From the NCBI GenBank assembly GCA_903945175.1, contig CAJAUM010000072.1, forward strand, positions 1 to 49,940: DNA of 49,940 nt, given 5' to 3'. The notes below the pieces were generated by a model, which saw only the letters and a list, made by a program, of their open reading frames with translations, made no database searches and was not told the origin of the DNA. The position numbers were made by a program, and so were the translations under genes. Shown here in pieces: positions 7,289-15,922 of the stretch (position 1 is its first letter; every line of letters starts with the position of its first letter). The DNA is from an uncultured Bacteroidales bacterium (GTDB lineage Bacteria > Bacteroidota > Bacteroidia > Bacteroidales > FEN-979).

Positions 7289-10200
7289 TTAAGGTTCCTT
7301 CAGGAATTCTTCCTTAGATATCAGGGTGATCTCTTTCTTTCCGGATTTCACAAGCGCGGCGTTGAGGAGAGGGAGCTCCTTTTCCCTGAAAGCAGAGATA
7401 ACGGTGTTGATCTGATCGACCTCCTTTACAAGGGATGCAAGTCCGTTCAGTTGTGAATCGGTTGGTTTTCCCTTATAGTTCATGATCGAACCGTATAGAA
7501 AACCGATCTTTTCCCTCAACCGCTCTTCATTCACCACTTTCCCCTCTGTTACCACGACCATTTTCAGGTGAAGGCTGTCCATGAGGAGTTCCGTTTCATG
7601 AAGTTTCCGGGTAAGTGATTTCGGGACATCCTTTGATCGATCCCTTGCTGCATTCCTGGCAGTTATTGCCTGGCGGTCGAGCCATGCCAATGTCTCCAGC
7701 GTATGGTATGCCTGCATCAGGGCATTCTGACGGACCTCCTGGTCTGCCACCGGATGGGTGGAAGCAGGATCAAACAGCAATCTGATCTTCGTATCATATA
7801 CCTGGCTACCCTTATAAAGTTTCACGGTGTATTCCCCCGCCGGATAATTTGGTCCGATCATGGATGATCCCTCAATCTGGGGGGATACCGGAACTTTGGG
7901 AGGCTTCATCCGGATGGTCCAGTAAACCACGTTGATCCCTTTGCGGGTTCCTGCCGGTAGTTTCTTGATCATCTTATTGCTGCTGTCCCAGATCTCCATG
8001 TACATCTCCCCGAACACATGTCTTTTCTTCTGGAAATAAACGATCTGCGCAGCTTCTTTGGGAACCTGCCCGGAGTACTGGTCATCTCCGGTCCATCCCT
8101 GGCTGAATGAACTTTCCCTGATGATATAATCCCTGGTCTTCAGAAAGGTCAGTTCCGAACCCAGTACCTCATCCGATAATTTTCGCAACGGTGTGAGGTC
8201 GTCAATGATCATGATGCCCCGCCCGTGCGTGGCGATGACCAGCGACTGTTCGCGCGGATGAACCAGCATGTCCATCACGGGAACATTGGGGATGTTGCCT
8301 TTGAAACGGGCCCAGCTTGTGCCTCCGTTGACAGAAATATACAACCCGGCCTCTGTGCCGAGAAAAAGGAGGCCGGGATTTACCAGGTCTTCCTTAATGA
8401 CATGACAATACGATTTGATCGTTGTATCTGCCAATGCTTTCCATGTTTTTCCGAGATCTCCGCTGGTGAACACCCAGGGCGTTTTATCGCCCGAACGGTG
8501 TCCGTCGAAGGTGACGTAGAGCCGGTTTTTGTCAAACCGGCCTGGTTCAACATATGAACACCAGGTTGCCGTAGGAAGTCCGGGAATATTTTTAACCACG
8601 TTGGTCCATGTTTTCCCGCCATCGGCTGTCACCTGCAGGTTCCCGTCGTCGGTGCCCGCCCAGATGATCAGGCTGTCGAGGGGCGATTCATTCACGGTGT
8701 AGATGGTGCAATGATTTTCAGCCGATGAATTATCCGGCGTTAATCCGCCTGAAGCTTCGGGCTTCGTCTTTTTCGTATCATTCGTGGTCAGATCGGGCGA
8801 GATCCGCGTCCAGCTATCGCCGCGGTTGTACGTTTTATACAGGCATTGGGCTGCGGTGTAAAAATGGTTACTCGTTGGACTGAAGATCAGCGGGGTGTTC
8901 CAGTTGAAGCGAAGATCGCCGGTTACTTCGTCCTTAAACGGGATCAAAGATTTATATTCGCCCGTTTTTTTGTAGAACCGGGCAATCCGGCCCCCCTGGA
9001 ACTGCCAGTAAAGAATGTTTGAATCGAGCTTATCACAATACACATAAAACCCGTCCCCGTAACCTACGCTTTTCCAGTCGGAATTTGAAATGGCGTATCC
9101 GGTGCGGGAAGGGGCATACCACGACCCGTTGTCCTGCAATCCACCGTAAACATTGAACGGATCGGCCATGTCGGCGCTCACGTGATAGAATTGTGAAACC
9201 GGCAGGTTGCCCAGGAATCTCCAGGTGTTCCCTTTGTCCATCGAACAATAGACCCCGCCATCGGTTCCCATGTAGATAAAATTGTTGTCCTTCCGGCTGA
9301 TGTAGAGCGCATGGCAGTCGCTATGATAATTTCCTCCTTCAACCGCAGCCGAACCAAATGTTTTGCCGCCATCGATGCTTTTGTTCAGCATGAAACCCGG
9401 CTTATAAACGATGTTTGTATCGGCGGGATCGGCCAGCACGTATGAAAAATAGAAGGGACGGTCGCTGACAGCCTGGGATTCGGTAATCCTGGTCCAGGTC
9501 ACACCTTTATCTCCTGAACGGTATAATGCGGTTTTTTTCGCTTCAATAAGAGCGTACACGATATCTGATTTCGCGGGAGAGACCGACAGCGCGATCCGGC
9601 CCAGGATCCCTTCCGGAAGGTCTTTTGTGACCTTTGACCAGGTTGTGCCGCCATCCGTAGACCGGAACAGTCCGCTTCCCTTTCCTCCCGAACTGAATGA
9701 CCACGGAGTGCGACGGAATTCCCACATCCCGGCATAGAGAATGTCGGGATTCTGAGGGTCGATCGCCACATCGGAACAGCCCGTATTTTCATCCACATAG
9801 AGGATCTTGTCCCAGGTTTTCCCGCCATCGGTTGTTTTGTACAGCCCACGTTCGGAGCTTGCATTCCAGAGGTTTCCCACAACAGCTGCATAGATAAGAT
9901 CGGGATTTTTGGGATGGATGATGATCTTCGCGATCCGTTCCGATTTTTCCAGCCCCATCTTTTTCCAGGTTTCGCCTCCGTTGGTGGTTTTGTAAATCCC
10001 GTCGCCCACAGAAGTGGAATTCCTCACCCAGACCTCACCGGTGCCAACCCAAACCGTATCGGGATGATCCTGGTCGATGGCAATGCACCCGATTGATTGG
10101 TTGTGTTTGTCAAAAACAGGCTTGAAGGTAGTGCCATAGTTTTTTGATTTCCACAATCCGCCGCTGGCCGCTCCCACATAAACCATGGCGGGGTTTTTAT

Positions 10201-10393
10201 CCGCCGCGTCGATGGCCGAGATGCGGCCGCTCATGGTGGCTGGTCCGATCTGCCGGGCTGTAATATCGCCGAAGGTGTTCTCATCTATCTTTAAGGTTCC
10301 CTGCGAATAAACGGAACCTGAAAAAAGAGATAGAAAGGATAACAGATACACAAAGGTTTTCCTTCTCCTGACCTGGTTGATCTGGCTGGTCAT
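7289..10393 (-). CDS. Secreted sortilin/BNR-repeat beta-propeller protein
   Basis: A 1034-residue protein with a signal peptide (about 1-31, ending VYSQ). It is a long beta-propeller built from Asp-box repeats, for example KTTNGGETW, KTTDGGKTW, RSTDGGTTW, TADGGKTW and TSGDLGKTW. This is the VPS10/sortilin-like 'glycosyl hydrolase' family common in Bacteroidota, for which no enzyme activity has been firmly shown. After about residue 750 there is a separate C-terminal region with a FISRED-like beta part (GEMYMEIWD, GEYTVKLYKG) and helices (ETLAWLDRQAITARNAARDRS). It has no T9SS sorting domain, unlike the other BNR proteins here. Its start lies one base after the stop of the LolA-like gene, so the two form an operon. 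Confidence 0.8.
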   Translation of the reverse strand: MTSQINQVRRRKTFVYLLSFLSLFSGSVYSQGTLKIDENTFGDITARQIGPATMSGRISAIDAADKNPAMVYVGAASGGLWKSKNYGTTFKPVFDKHNQSIGCIAIDQDHPDTVWVGTGEVWVRNSTSVGDGIYKTTNGGETWKKMGLEKSERIAKIIIHPKNPDLIYAAVVGNLWNASSERGLYKTTDGGKTWDKILYVDENTGCSDVAIDPQNPDILYAGMWEFRRTPWSFSSGGKGSGLFRSTDGGTTWSKVTKDLPEGILGRIALSVSPAKSDIVYALIEAKKTALYRSGDKGVTWTRITESQAVSDRPFYFSYVLADPADTNIVYKPGFMLNKSIDGGKTFGSAAVEGGNYHSDCHALYISRKDNNFIYMGTDGGVYCSMDKGNTWRFLGNLPVSQFYHVSADMADPFNVYGGLQDNGSWYAPSRTGYAISNSDWKSVGYGDGFYVYCDKLDSNILYWQFQGGRIARFYKKTGEYKSLIPFKDEVTGDLRFNWNTPLIFSPTSNHFYTAAQCLYKTYNRGDSWTRISPDLTTNDTKKTKPEASGGLTPDNSSAENHCTIYTVNESPLDSLIIWAGTDDGNLQVTADGGKTWTNVVKNIPGLPTATWCSYVEPGRFDKNRLYVTFDGHRSGDKTPWVFTSGDLGKTWKALADTTIKSYCHVIKEDLVNPGLLFLGTEAGLYISVNGGTSWARFKGNIPNVPVMDMLVHPREQSLVIATHGRGIMIIDDLTPLRKLSDEVLGSELTFLKTRDYIIRESSFSQGWTGDDQYSGQVPKEAAQIVYFQKKRHVFGEMYMEIWDSSNKMIKKLPAGTRKGINVVYWTIRMKPPKVPVSPQIEGSSMIGPNYPAGEYTVKLYKGSQVYDTKIRLLFDPASTHPVADQEVRQNALMQAYHTLETLAWLDRQAITARNAARDRSKDVPKSLTRKLHETELLMDSLHLKMVVVTEGKVVNEERLREKIGFLYGSIMNYKGKPTDSQLNGLASLVKEVDQINTVISAFREKELPLLNAALVKSGKKEITLISKEEFLKEP

Positions 10394-10394
10394 G

Positions 10395-11126
10395 TTATTT
10401 CTTTTTAGCCGGTTTTACAAACAAACTGTCATTCATATCGGTGTTGATCTCATATTTTTCGATCACCAGGCGTTCACCGGTTTCGCCATTGTACTTGCTC
10501 TCCATGGCGAATGGCATCAGGACGCCCTGTACCTCCTTATAATTGCTCGGGTAACTATCGCTTTCCACATCATTTCCCTGAATTTTCGTGACAGAGGAAA
10601 CTTTTAGCGTGACGAAATTCTCTGCGTCTATGTAATGCGTTTCGACATTCCCGTCGGCGAGGATAGCCTTAATTTTGTATACAGGGGTTCCCTGCATATC
10701 TTCCTTCCCGATGAGTTCAACTTTATGACCTTTTTCTTTCCAATTGTACAACAGTCCTTCAAAATCAGTCTGCTCTTTCATGGCTTTCACCTCATCCGGC
10801 GTCATATCCTGGGGATCCATAGAGCCCGACCATGGGGCAACAGCCCATCCGGCCTGCCCGTCGAAAACCCGCAGCATTTTGTTCCCCTGGATCTCCAGCT
10901 CAAATCGTATTTTGTCTGGCCTTTTCTGATAATTCATAAATGGCAGCTCCATACCCTGAGTGATAAATTTTCCCGTCGCGGTAAAGGTTTTCCACTCCTT
11001 CATTTTATCAATCCCCATGGTTTGATAATACTTGTTTAGAATTTCATCCAGGTTCAGCTCCTGGGTCATCCCCGAAAAGGAGAGAAAAGAGGCAAGAAAA
11101 AAGGTAATTGCGATTGATTTTTTCAT
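10395..11126 (-). CDS. LolA-like exported lipoprotein-binding-fold protein
   Basis: A 243-residue protein with a signal peptide (MKKSIAITFFLASFLSFSGMTQ). The sequence pattern (LNKYYQTMGIDKMKEWKTFTATGKF, RPDKIRFELEIQGNKMLRVFDGQAGW, YKIKAILADGNVETHYIDAENF) is that of the outer-membrane lipoprotein-sorting / LolA-LppX fold: a half barrel that binds acyl chains. It is not the housekeeping LolA; small LolA-like proteins are often paired with secreted enzymes. One base separates its stop from the start of the BNR protein, so the pair is probably cotranscribed and may act together in the periplasm. A weak -7 box TAACTTTA lies at 11140-11147. Confidence 0.65.
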   Translation of the reverse strand: MKKSIAITFFLASFLSFSGMTQELNLDEILNKYYQTMGIDKMKEWKTFTATGKFITQGMELPFMNYQKRPDKIRFELEIQGNKMLRVFDGQAGWAVAPWSGSMDPQDMTPDEVKAMKEQTDFEGLLYNWKEKGHKVELIGKEDMQGTPVYKIKAILADGNVETHYIDAENFVTLKVSSVTKIQGNDVESDSYPSNYKEVQGVLMPFAMESKYNGETGERLVIEKYEINTDMNDSLFVKPAKKK

Positions 11127-11237
11127 TGTTTCATTGTTTTAAAGTTATTTCTCCACACACTTTGAAATGCAAAATTCAATTGACGAGAATGAGGATGAAA
11201 AGTTACAACGAAAAATGAAGAATTTTCAATCAGGGGT

Positions 11238-12263
11238 TTACTTTTTCAGGGATTTTATTACCAGCAGAATGACGAGTCCCAGTAAAACAATTCCGGTAAG
11301 GATAAAGGCCCACACGTTGATGACCCTTGACTCGGCTGTCATTGGATAATCCTCAAGCAGGAAGGCCATCGGGAAGAGATCCCAGCTAACCCGGTTGCCG
11401 CTGAGCGATGAGGAGTTGGTGGCGGTGATAAGCCCGGGCAATACGGCCTCTGCATGGAATTCTTCCATCATCAACAGGTTTTCGAGGAATTTGGTTTTCT
11501 TTTCAAAGTCACGGAACAACGGAGGCTGTACCTCTTTGAGGCGGTCGGCGGCAGGGTTGCCGGTCCACCTGCGGTAAGCATCAATAAACGAAACACCCTC
11601 CTTCATTTTATCAGTCGTAAGGGCGATCCTGATGCTGTCGCGGAATTCAGGAACTCTTTTTGCATCCAGGCGCGCATCGTTCAGTTTCAGGATCCCGTCG
11701 GCCAGGATCTTTTCGACCTCGGCTGTGGCCGATGCAACAATATAATCCAATGCTTTATCTTCGGCGGCCTTGCTTTTAACGCTGTCGGAGGGGCTCTGAA
11801 CGGGATGCCGCCGCGTGAGCCAGCTTATATCCTCCGGTGAAAGGTGATCATTTAACGGAAGGAGGGTGAAGGGATTGGCGGCGGAGTAAACCTCCTTGTA
11901 TTCGATATATGAATAAAAGAATCCGAACCTTTTACGGATGTCGAGGTGGCGCACCAACTGCTTTTTCCAGCTTGTATCACGGCCGATCTCTGCTTCCAGT
12001 TCCTGGCTGTTCCTGAAATGTTTCGTATAGGTAACGATAAACTTTTCTTTGCCTGCCGTATCCTTTTTTGATGTCATCGCCCATGAGGTGTCAAGGGGAT
12101 AGGGGAGATCCATTTTAAATGCTTCATTCGAATCGCCCGAAACGGTGATCATGCGCACGAAGGTGCCGTCGTTGTTTACAGTGGTCCTGACGGTGATTTC
12201 CCTGCAGGCGCTCAGGGCCATGATCAGCATGGCCAGTCCTAAAAATAAATATCGTGTTTTCAT
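11238..12263 (-). CDS. Lipoprotein with a C-terminal membrane helix, third gene of the ECF sigma operon
   Basis: A 341-residue protein. The signal ends in lipobox ALSAC (Cys20). The long middle region, about 290 residues, is hydrophilic with helix-rich parts (KAAEDKALDYIVASATAEVEK...). Near the C-terminus a single hydrophobic helix (INVWAFILTGIVLLGLVILL) is followed by KSLKK. A lipid anchor at one end and a transmembrane helix at the other suggest an inner-membrane protein with a periplasmic loop. Its ATG overlaps the anti-sigma stop codon by ATGA, so it is translationally coupled to the sigma/anti-sigma pair and may take part in sensing. No family recognised. Confidence 0.65.
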   Translation of the reverse strand: MKTRYLFLGLAMLIMALSACREITVRTTVNNDGTFVRMITVSGDSNEAFKMDLPYPLDTSWAMTSKKDTAGKEKFIVTYTKHFRNSQELEAEIGRDTSWKKQLVRHLDIRKRFGFFYSYIEYKEVYSAANPFTLLPLNDHLSPEDISWLTRRHPVQSPSDSVKSKAAEDKALDYIVASATAEVEKILADGILKLNDARLDAKRVPEFRDSIRIALTTDKMKEGVSFIDAYRRWTGNPAADRLKEVQPPLFRDFEKKTKFLENLLMMEEFHAEAVLPGLITATNSSSLSGNRVSWDLFPMAFLLEDYPMTAESRVINVWAFILTGIVLLGLVILLVIKSLKK

Positions 12264-12832
12264 TTTTGATTTCTTTGATAGGGTTTTTTACTCGTAGATA
12301 AGGCCGACAGTGGATTTCTTCCCTTTCGGTTGTGCAGGAGTCTCTCCAGCTCGGAAAAGGAGATCCCGGCCTCGCTGATGTTCAGGATGGATGCCTGCTG
12401 CAGCAGGTCTGAATAACGGGAATCGGGTTTGATCTCAGCACATTGTTTTTCCAGTGTGCTGATTTTTATAACGATGCCATACTGCTCGTATCCGAATAAA
12501 AGGAACAGGGCAACCGAAGCGGCGGCGAGCAGTCGTGTAAGAAGCAGCGGAACCCTGAATGTATGCTCCGGTCTCGCTGAAATGCCGGCCATGATGTGTG
12601 CGGAAGGACTTTCCGGCACGACAGCCATGATCTTCCCAGAAAGTTCCCCGGGGTTGGGGAGCACCGGTTCCGAACTGCGGACCAGGTTTATCACCTCCCG
12701 GGCCTTCAGGGCCTCCGCGTACGCCTGGGCGCACGAGGCGCAGGTATGCATGTGCTGCATGAAGCCGGCATCAGCCGGAACATCTTCAAATATCATCCTG
12801 TCCAGGATTTCGGGAATGTCGCTGCAATTCAT
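12260..12832 (-). CDS. Membrane anti-sigma factor with zinc-finger-like N-terminus
   Basis: A 190-residue protein. The N-terminus MNCSDIPEILDRMIFEDVP...HMHTCASCAQAY contains H-x3-C-x2-C, the ZAS-type motif of anti-sigma factors that bind ECF sigma factors in the cytoplasm. One transmembrane helix (LLLTRLLAAASVALFLLFGY, about 96-116) leads to a periplasmic part of about 75 residues with a short coiled-coil-like stretch. It overlaps the sigma gene upstream by 4 bases (ATGA at 12829-12832) and the lipoprotein gene downstream by 4 (12260-12263). Assignment as the anti-sigma partner is by motif and gene order. Confidence 0.75.
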   Translation of the reverse strand: MNCSDIPEILDRMIFEDVPADAGFMQHMHTCASCAQAYAEALKAREVINLVRSSEPVLPNPGELSGKIMAVVPESPSAHIMAGISARPEHTFRVPLLLTRLLAAASVALFLLFGYEQYGIVIKISTLEKQCAEIKPDSRYSDLLQQASILNISEAGISFSELERLLHNRKGRNPLSALSTSKKPYQRNQK

Positions 12833-13401
12833 TTTATGCTCCTTTCTTTTTCAAGTATCTTAAAAAGCCGCTCCCTGACGCTCTTCCGCGCATGGTACAG
12901 GTTGCTTTTCACAGCGTCGGCGGTTAGTTCCGTGATCGTCTCCACCTCTTCCGACGACATTCCTTCGACGTCGCGGAGGATGAAGACCATCTTCTGTTTT
13001 TCAGGAAGCATTCCGGCAAGTCCTGTGATCAGCACAGCCAGGTCATGGTTATCGGCCGGGGTTCCCTGGTCGCGTTGCTGCAGGGTCATGCGTTTTTCAG
13101 CGACAAGGTCGATCGGGACCATAACGTGCCGGCGCATGGACCGCAGCCGGTCGGCCGCGGTGTTTGCCACGATCCGGTACATCCAGGGGATGAACTCCCT
13201 GGAGGAGTCATACGACCCGATCTTTTGCCAGATCTTGATGAAACTATCCTGGACGGTGTCTTTCGCCTCTTCTTCGTTTCCGAGGATCCTGAATGCGAGC
13301 CGGAATGCAGGTTGCTGATACATCTCTACCAGTTTTTTGAACGCCGTACGGTCGCCTTTCCTGATACTCCCAATGGCTTCCTGAAGATTTTCCGGCATCA
13401 T
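12829..13401 (-). CDS. ECF-type RNA polymerase sigma factor
   Basis: About 190 residues from the ATG at 13401 (a second ATG follows directly at 13398). Region 2 is clear: FKKLVEMYQQPAFRLAFRILGNEEEAKDTVQDSF, then IKIWQKIGSYDSSREFIPWMYRIVANTAADRLR. Region 4 follows: LPEKQKMVFILRDVEGMSSEEV and TADAVKSNLYHARKSVRERL. The frame stays open to 13503, but the extra 34 codons run through the tandem repeat at 13454-13481 and have no sigma similarity. First gene of a three-gene operon with its anti-sigma factor and a lipoprotein, divergent from the DUF4249 gene. Confidence 0.9.
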   Translation of the reverse strand: MMPENLQEAIGSIRKGDRTAFKKLVEMYQQPAFRLAFRILGNEEEAKDTVQDSFIKIWQKIGSYDSSREFIPWMYRIVANTAADRLRSMRRHVMVPIDLVAEKRMTLQQRDQGTPADNHDLAVLITGLAGMLPEKQKMVFILRDVEGMSSEEVETITELTADAVKSNLYHARKSVRERLFKILEKERSIK

Positions 13402-13453
13402 GGTATGTGTTGCTTCTGATGTATATACGGTGAAGGTACGAAAAAGTAAAAAC

Positions 13454-13481
13454 GTGACATATGACACGTGACGCGTGACGG
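13454..13481 (+). repeat. Four phased 7-base units of an RTGACNN repeat
   Basis: The units GTGACAT, ATGACAC, GTGACGC and GTGACGG follow each other without gaps in the divergent promoter region of the ECF sigma operon and the DUF4249 gene. Related to the 8-base version at 5892-5923. Confidence 0.6.
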
Positions 13482-13521
13482 AAAAAGGAAAATCCATCAC
13501 CATATATTATGCGGTTTGATG

Positions 13522-13529
13522 TATATTTG
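13522..13529 (+). promoter_or_regulatory. -7 promoter element TATATTTG of the DUF4249 gene
   Basis: Exact TAnnTTTG box. Transcription near 13536 would exclude the in-frame ATGs at 13509 and 13533 and leave the one at 13545, which starts a normal lipoprotein signal. Confidence 0.5.
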
Positions 13530-13544
13530 TATATGAATAAGCAC

Positions 13545-14717
13545 ATGGTTGTGGTTCAGATTAAAAATATTGTTTTCCTCATCCCCTTGGTGCTGCTTTT
13601 TGGGTGTATTAAGTCCTTTACACCGAAGATTGACAGCAATGCTGAGAACAAGTATGTCGTTTCAGGACTGATAACGGATAAGGAGGGCTGGCAGGAGGTT
13701 GAAGTTTCACGCTCTTCTCCCATCCAATCTCCGACAATCATTCCGGTTTCGGGTTGCCAGGTGAGCGTTTTTGATAACAGGGGCAACATTTTTGAGTTAC
13801 AGGAATACCTGGCGGGAAGATACCAGGTATGGATGAAAAAGGCGGATCTTTTGCCCGGCACCGCTTACCGTGTGACTGTATTGACCAAGGATGGAGAAAC
13901 CCTGGAGTCGGGTTTCGACACGATGTCGAAGGGTCCTGTTTTGGATTCTGTTTACTACAATCTTGAAGATCTTCCGACCTCCAATCCGTTGATATCGAAC
14001 AGGGTGATGCAATATTATGTTGACCTGAACGCCATGGGCGACTACAGCCGGTTTTACAAATGGGACATTATGGAAACCTGGGAGTACCATGCTCCTCTTG
14101 CTGCCGAAAATTACTATGATGGTATCAAACATGAGATTATCCCTCCGGATTCATCAAATATGGTTTGCTGGATCACGAAACCGGTGAAGAATGTCTTTAC
14201 CTTGTCTACGGTCAGCCTGTCTCAAAATGTATACAAGAAATATAAATTGCATACCATCGATGGAACAACCTCGCGACTGGGATATTTGTACACTATACTG
14301 GTTCGCCAACTTGCCTTGAGCGAAGGTGCTTATAACTATTGGGAACAAATGCGGATCAACAGCAATGAACAGGGTGGACTTTATGAAAAGCAACCCTTTG
14401 CGATCAAAGGCAATCTGATCAATGCATCCAATCCGGAAAAAGAGGTGCTCGGATATTTTTATGCCGCCTCCGTGTCGGACAGAAGATATTTTTATCATGA
14501 TGTTCCTGGAATTGAATTGAATTTCTACAATTTTTGTTCCCCCTACGAACTTGGCAGAAAGGGTTGGAAGGAGATTTATGCTTGGGAATATCCGGTTTAT
14601 TTTTACTATAATAAGTATGAGTTCGGAGCCTTGAGATTATTGAACCTGGAGTGTGTCGACTGCCGTGCTCTGGGAGGTACTACTGTTAAACCCGATTTTT
14701 GGCCACTTCAACCATGA
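13545..14717 (+). CDS. DUF4249-family surface lipoprotein
   Basis: 390 residues. MVVVQIKNIVFLIPLVLLFGC is a lipoprotein signal (lipobox LFGC, Cys21). The body has the DUF4249 pattern: KYVVSGLITDKEGWQEVEVSRS, a small beta domain (GCQVSVFDNRGN...GRYQVW, LLPGTAYRVTV), then LGYLYTILVRQLALSEGAYNYWEQM and LGYFYAASVSDRRYFY, ending near a CVDCRALGG cysteine pair. Such proteins are usually encoded next to TonB-dependent receptors in Bacteroidota, but here the partner is an isochorismatase-like hydrolase whose ATG overlaps this stop (ATGA, 14714-14717). Function unknown. Confidence 0.8.
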   Translation: MVVVQIKNIVFLIPLVLLFGCIKSFTPKIDSNAENKYVVSGLITDKEGWQEVEVSRSSPIQSPTIIPVSGCQVSVFDNRGNIFELQEYLAGRYQVWMKKADLLPGTAYRVTVLTKDGETLESGFDTMSKGPVLDSVYYNLEDLPTSNPLISNRVMQYYVDLNAMGDYSRFYKWDIMETWEYHAPLAAENYYDGIKHEIIPPDSSNMVCWITKPVKNVFTLSTVSLSQNVYKKYKLHTIDGTTSRLGYLYTILVRQLALSEGAYNYWEQMRINSNEQGGLYEKQPFAIKGNLINASNPEKEVLGYFYAASVSDRRYFYHDVPGIELNFYNFCSPYELGRKGWKEIYAWEYPVYFYYNKYEFGALRLLNLECVDCRALGGTTVKPDFWPLQP

Positions 14718-15301
14718 AAACACTGACCACCCTTCTGACCATCCTGATGATGGTCGTATCCGGGCCATCCTTTGCCCAGGATAAAACCGAAAAGCCCAAA
14801 GAACCGATGAAACCGGCCCTGCTGGTGATCGATATCCAGAAGGCCTTTATGCCCATGATGTCCGCCGATAGGGAAATGGCATTGGAATATATCAACGCCC
14901 TGATAATGCTCTTTCGCAAACAAGGCTACCCTGTTATCCGGGTCTACCACACCAGTGAGGAGTACGGCGTCACGCCGGGCACTGAAGGGTTTGAATACCC
15001 CGAAACGGTGAAGATCCTGCCCACCGATCCGAAGGTGCTCAAAACATACGGCGACGGATTCAACAAGACCGACCTCGACAAGGTGATCAAAGCCACGGGT
15101 AGCAACACCCTCTTCCTCTGCGGACTGAGTGCGACCGGGTGCGTGCTCGCCACTTGGATCGGAGCCCAGAACCACGATTACAAGGCCTTTATGGTGAAGG
15201 GCGCCATTATAAGCCCCAGCACAGAGTATACGAAGAATGTAGAGCAGATGTTTGATGCAGTTTCTTATGAGGTGGTGCAGCTTCTCCTGATCCATGAATA
15301 G
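14714..15301 (+). CDS. Exported isochorismatase/nicotinamidase-family cysteine hydrolase
   Basis: 195 residues with a signal peptide (MKTLTTLLTILMMVVSGPSFAQ). The catalytic triad of the family is visible: Asp40 in LLVIDIQKAF, Lys110 in LKTYGDGFNKTDL, and Cys143 in LSATGCV. Members hydrolyse amides or isochorismate; export is unusual for a nicotinamidase, so the substrate is probably something periplasmic. The ATG at 14714 overlaps the stop of the DUF4249 gene (ATGA), so it is translationally coupled. Its last 37 bases overlap the convergent gene at 15265-15615. Confidence 0.8.
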   Translation: MKTLTTLLTILMMVVSGPSFAQDKTEKPKEPMKPALLVIDIQKAFMPMMSADREMALEYINALIMLFRKQGYPVIRVYHTSEEYGVTPGTEGFEYPETVKILPTDPKVLKTYGDGFNKTDLDKVIKATGSNTLFLCGLSATGCVLATWIGAQNHDYKAFMVKGAIISPSTEYTKNVEQMFDAVSYEVVQLLLIHE

Positions 15302-15615
15302 GGTTTTCGGGTTTTCAGATAGCCGGGGTCATCCTGGTGTGCATAGGCCTCCTTTTCGAAAGAGATGGAGATGTATGCCTCTTTTTTAGATTGAAAGATC
15401 CTCCGGATCAGGAATTCAGCCAGGTACCATATGTAGAACGGGAGGATCAGCATTTCGGTTTGCTGGCGCCAGTGTATCTTTTCGTGGTTCAGGATAACCG
15501 CATCGGCAGGATGATCCATATAAATGCCAAAGGGGCACAGGGATATGCCGGTAATTTTTCCGAAAACCAGGCCGGAAGTGAATTTTATGAATTGGTTAAC
15601 GGGTTTTATTCTCAT
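15265..15615 (-). CDS. Small membrane-associated protein with an HExxH motif
   Basis: A 116-residue protein. The sequence VILNHEKIHWRQQTEML carries HExxH at about residues 44-48, followed by a hydrophobic helix LILPFYIWYLAEFLIR and a second conserved-looking acidic patch SISFEKEAYAHQ, which could hold a third zinc ligand Glu. This is the arrangement of a minimal gluzincin/M48- or M56-like metallopeptidase, but the protein is far shorter than those families. Similar short proteins are seen in Bacteroidota (recall, not checked). Its 3' end overlaps the convergent hydrolase gene by 37 bases. An AGGAG lies about 13 bases before the ATG. Confidence 0.55.
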   Translation of the reverse strand: MRIKPVNQFIKFTSGLVFGKITGISLCPFGIYMDHPADAVILNHEKIHWRQQTEMLILPFYIWYLAEFLIRRIFQSKKEAYISISFEKEAYAHQDDPGYLKTRKPYSWIRRSCTTS

Positions 15616-15859
15616 GTTTTATGCTCCTGAAATTACAAAATCATGCCACAAGGTACGAAACATAAAATGTATTAAACACATCTTTACCTTATATTATCGA
15701 GAACAACCATCCCATGACAAACCACTTCTGGTCAAGCGAAAAAGTGGGTGACAGATATGGCTCCCCGGTTATTCTCGACGGCGTGGGGGATATAGCATGA
15801 CGAAAAACATGACGTGAGACATTTTCAGAGTTAAGTATCCAGCGGATCAGAATATTATC
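15616..15859. other. Intergenic stretch with no supported gene
   Basis: Between the HExxH gene and the YCF48-like gene. A 28-codon frame at 15714-15800 (MTNHFWSSEKVGDRYGSPVI...) might be the 5' remnant of a lost gene, but I cannot assign it. Nothing else was recognised. Confidence 0.4.
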
Positions 15860-15867
15860 TATATTTA
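15860..15867 (+). promoter_or_regulatory. Weak -7 element TATATTTA before the YCF48-like gene
   Basis: Seven of eight match to TAnnTTTG, 55 bases before the ATG at 15923. No convincing -33 box. Confidence 0.3.
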
Positions 15868-15922
15868 GCTGTCGAATTTGAAGTCTGATGATTGTGTAAC
15901 CCGGTTCTTTAAATGCTGCAAC

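Noticed and set aside
13402-13503. An N-terminal extension of the ECF sigma factor
   Set aside because: The extra codons run through the RTGACNN tandem repeat and have no sigma-factor similarity.
15714-15800. A 28-codon frame MTNHFWSSEKVGDRYGSPVI...
   Set aside because: It may be the 5' remnant of a lost gene, but no family motif could be named and no promoter box lies before it.
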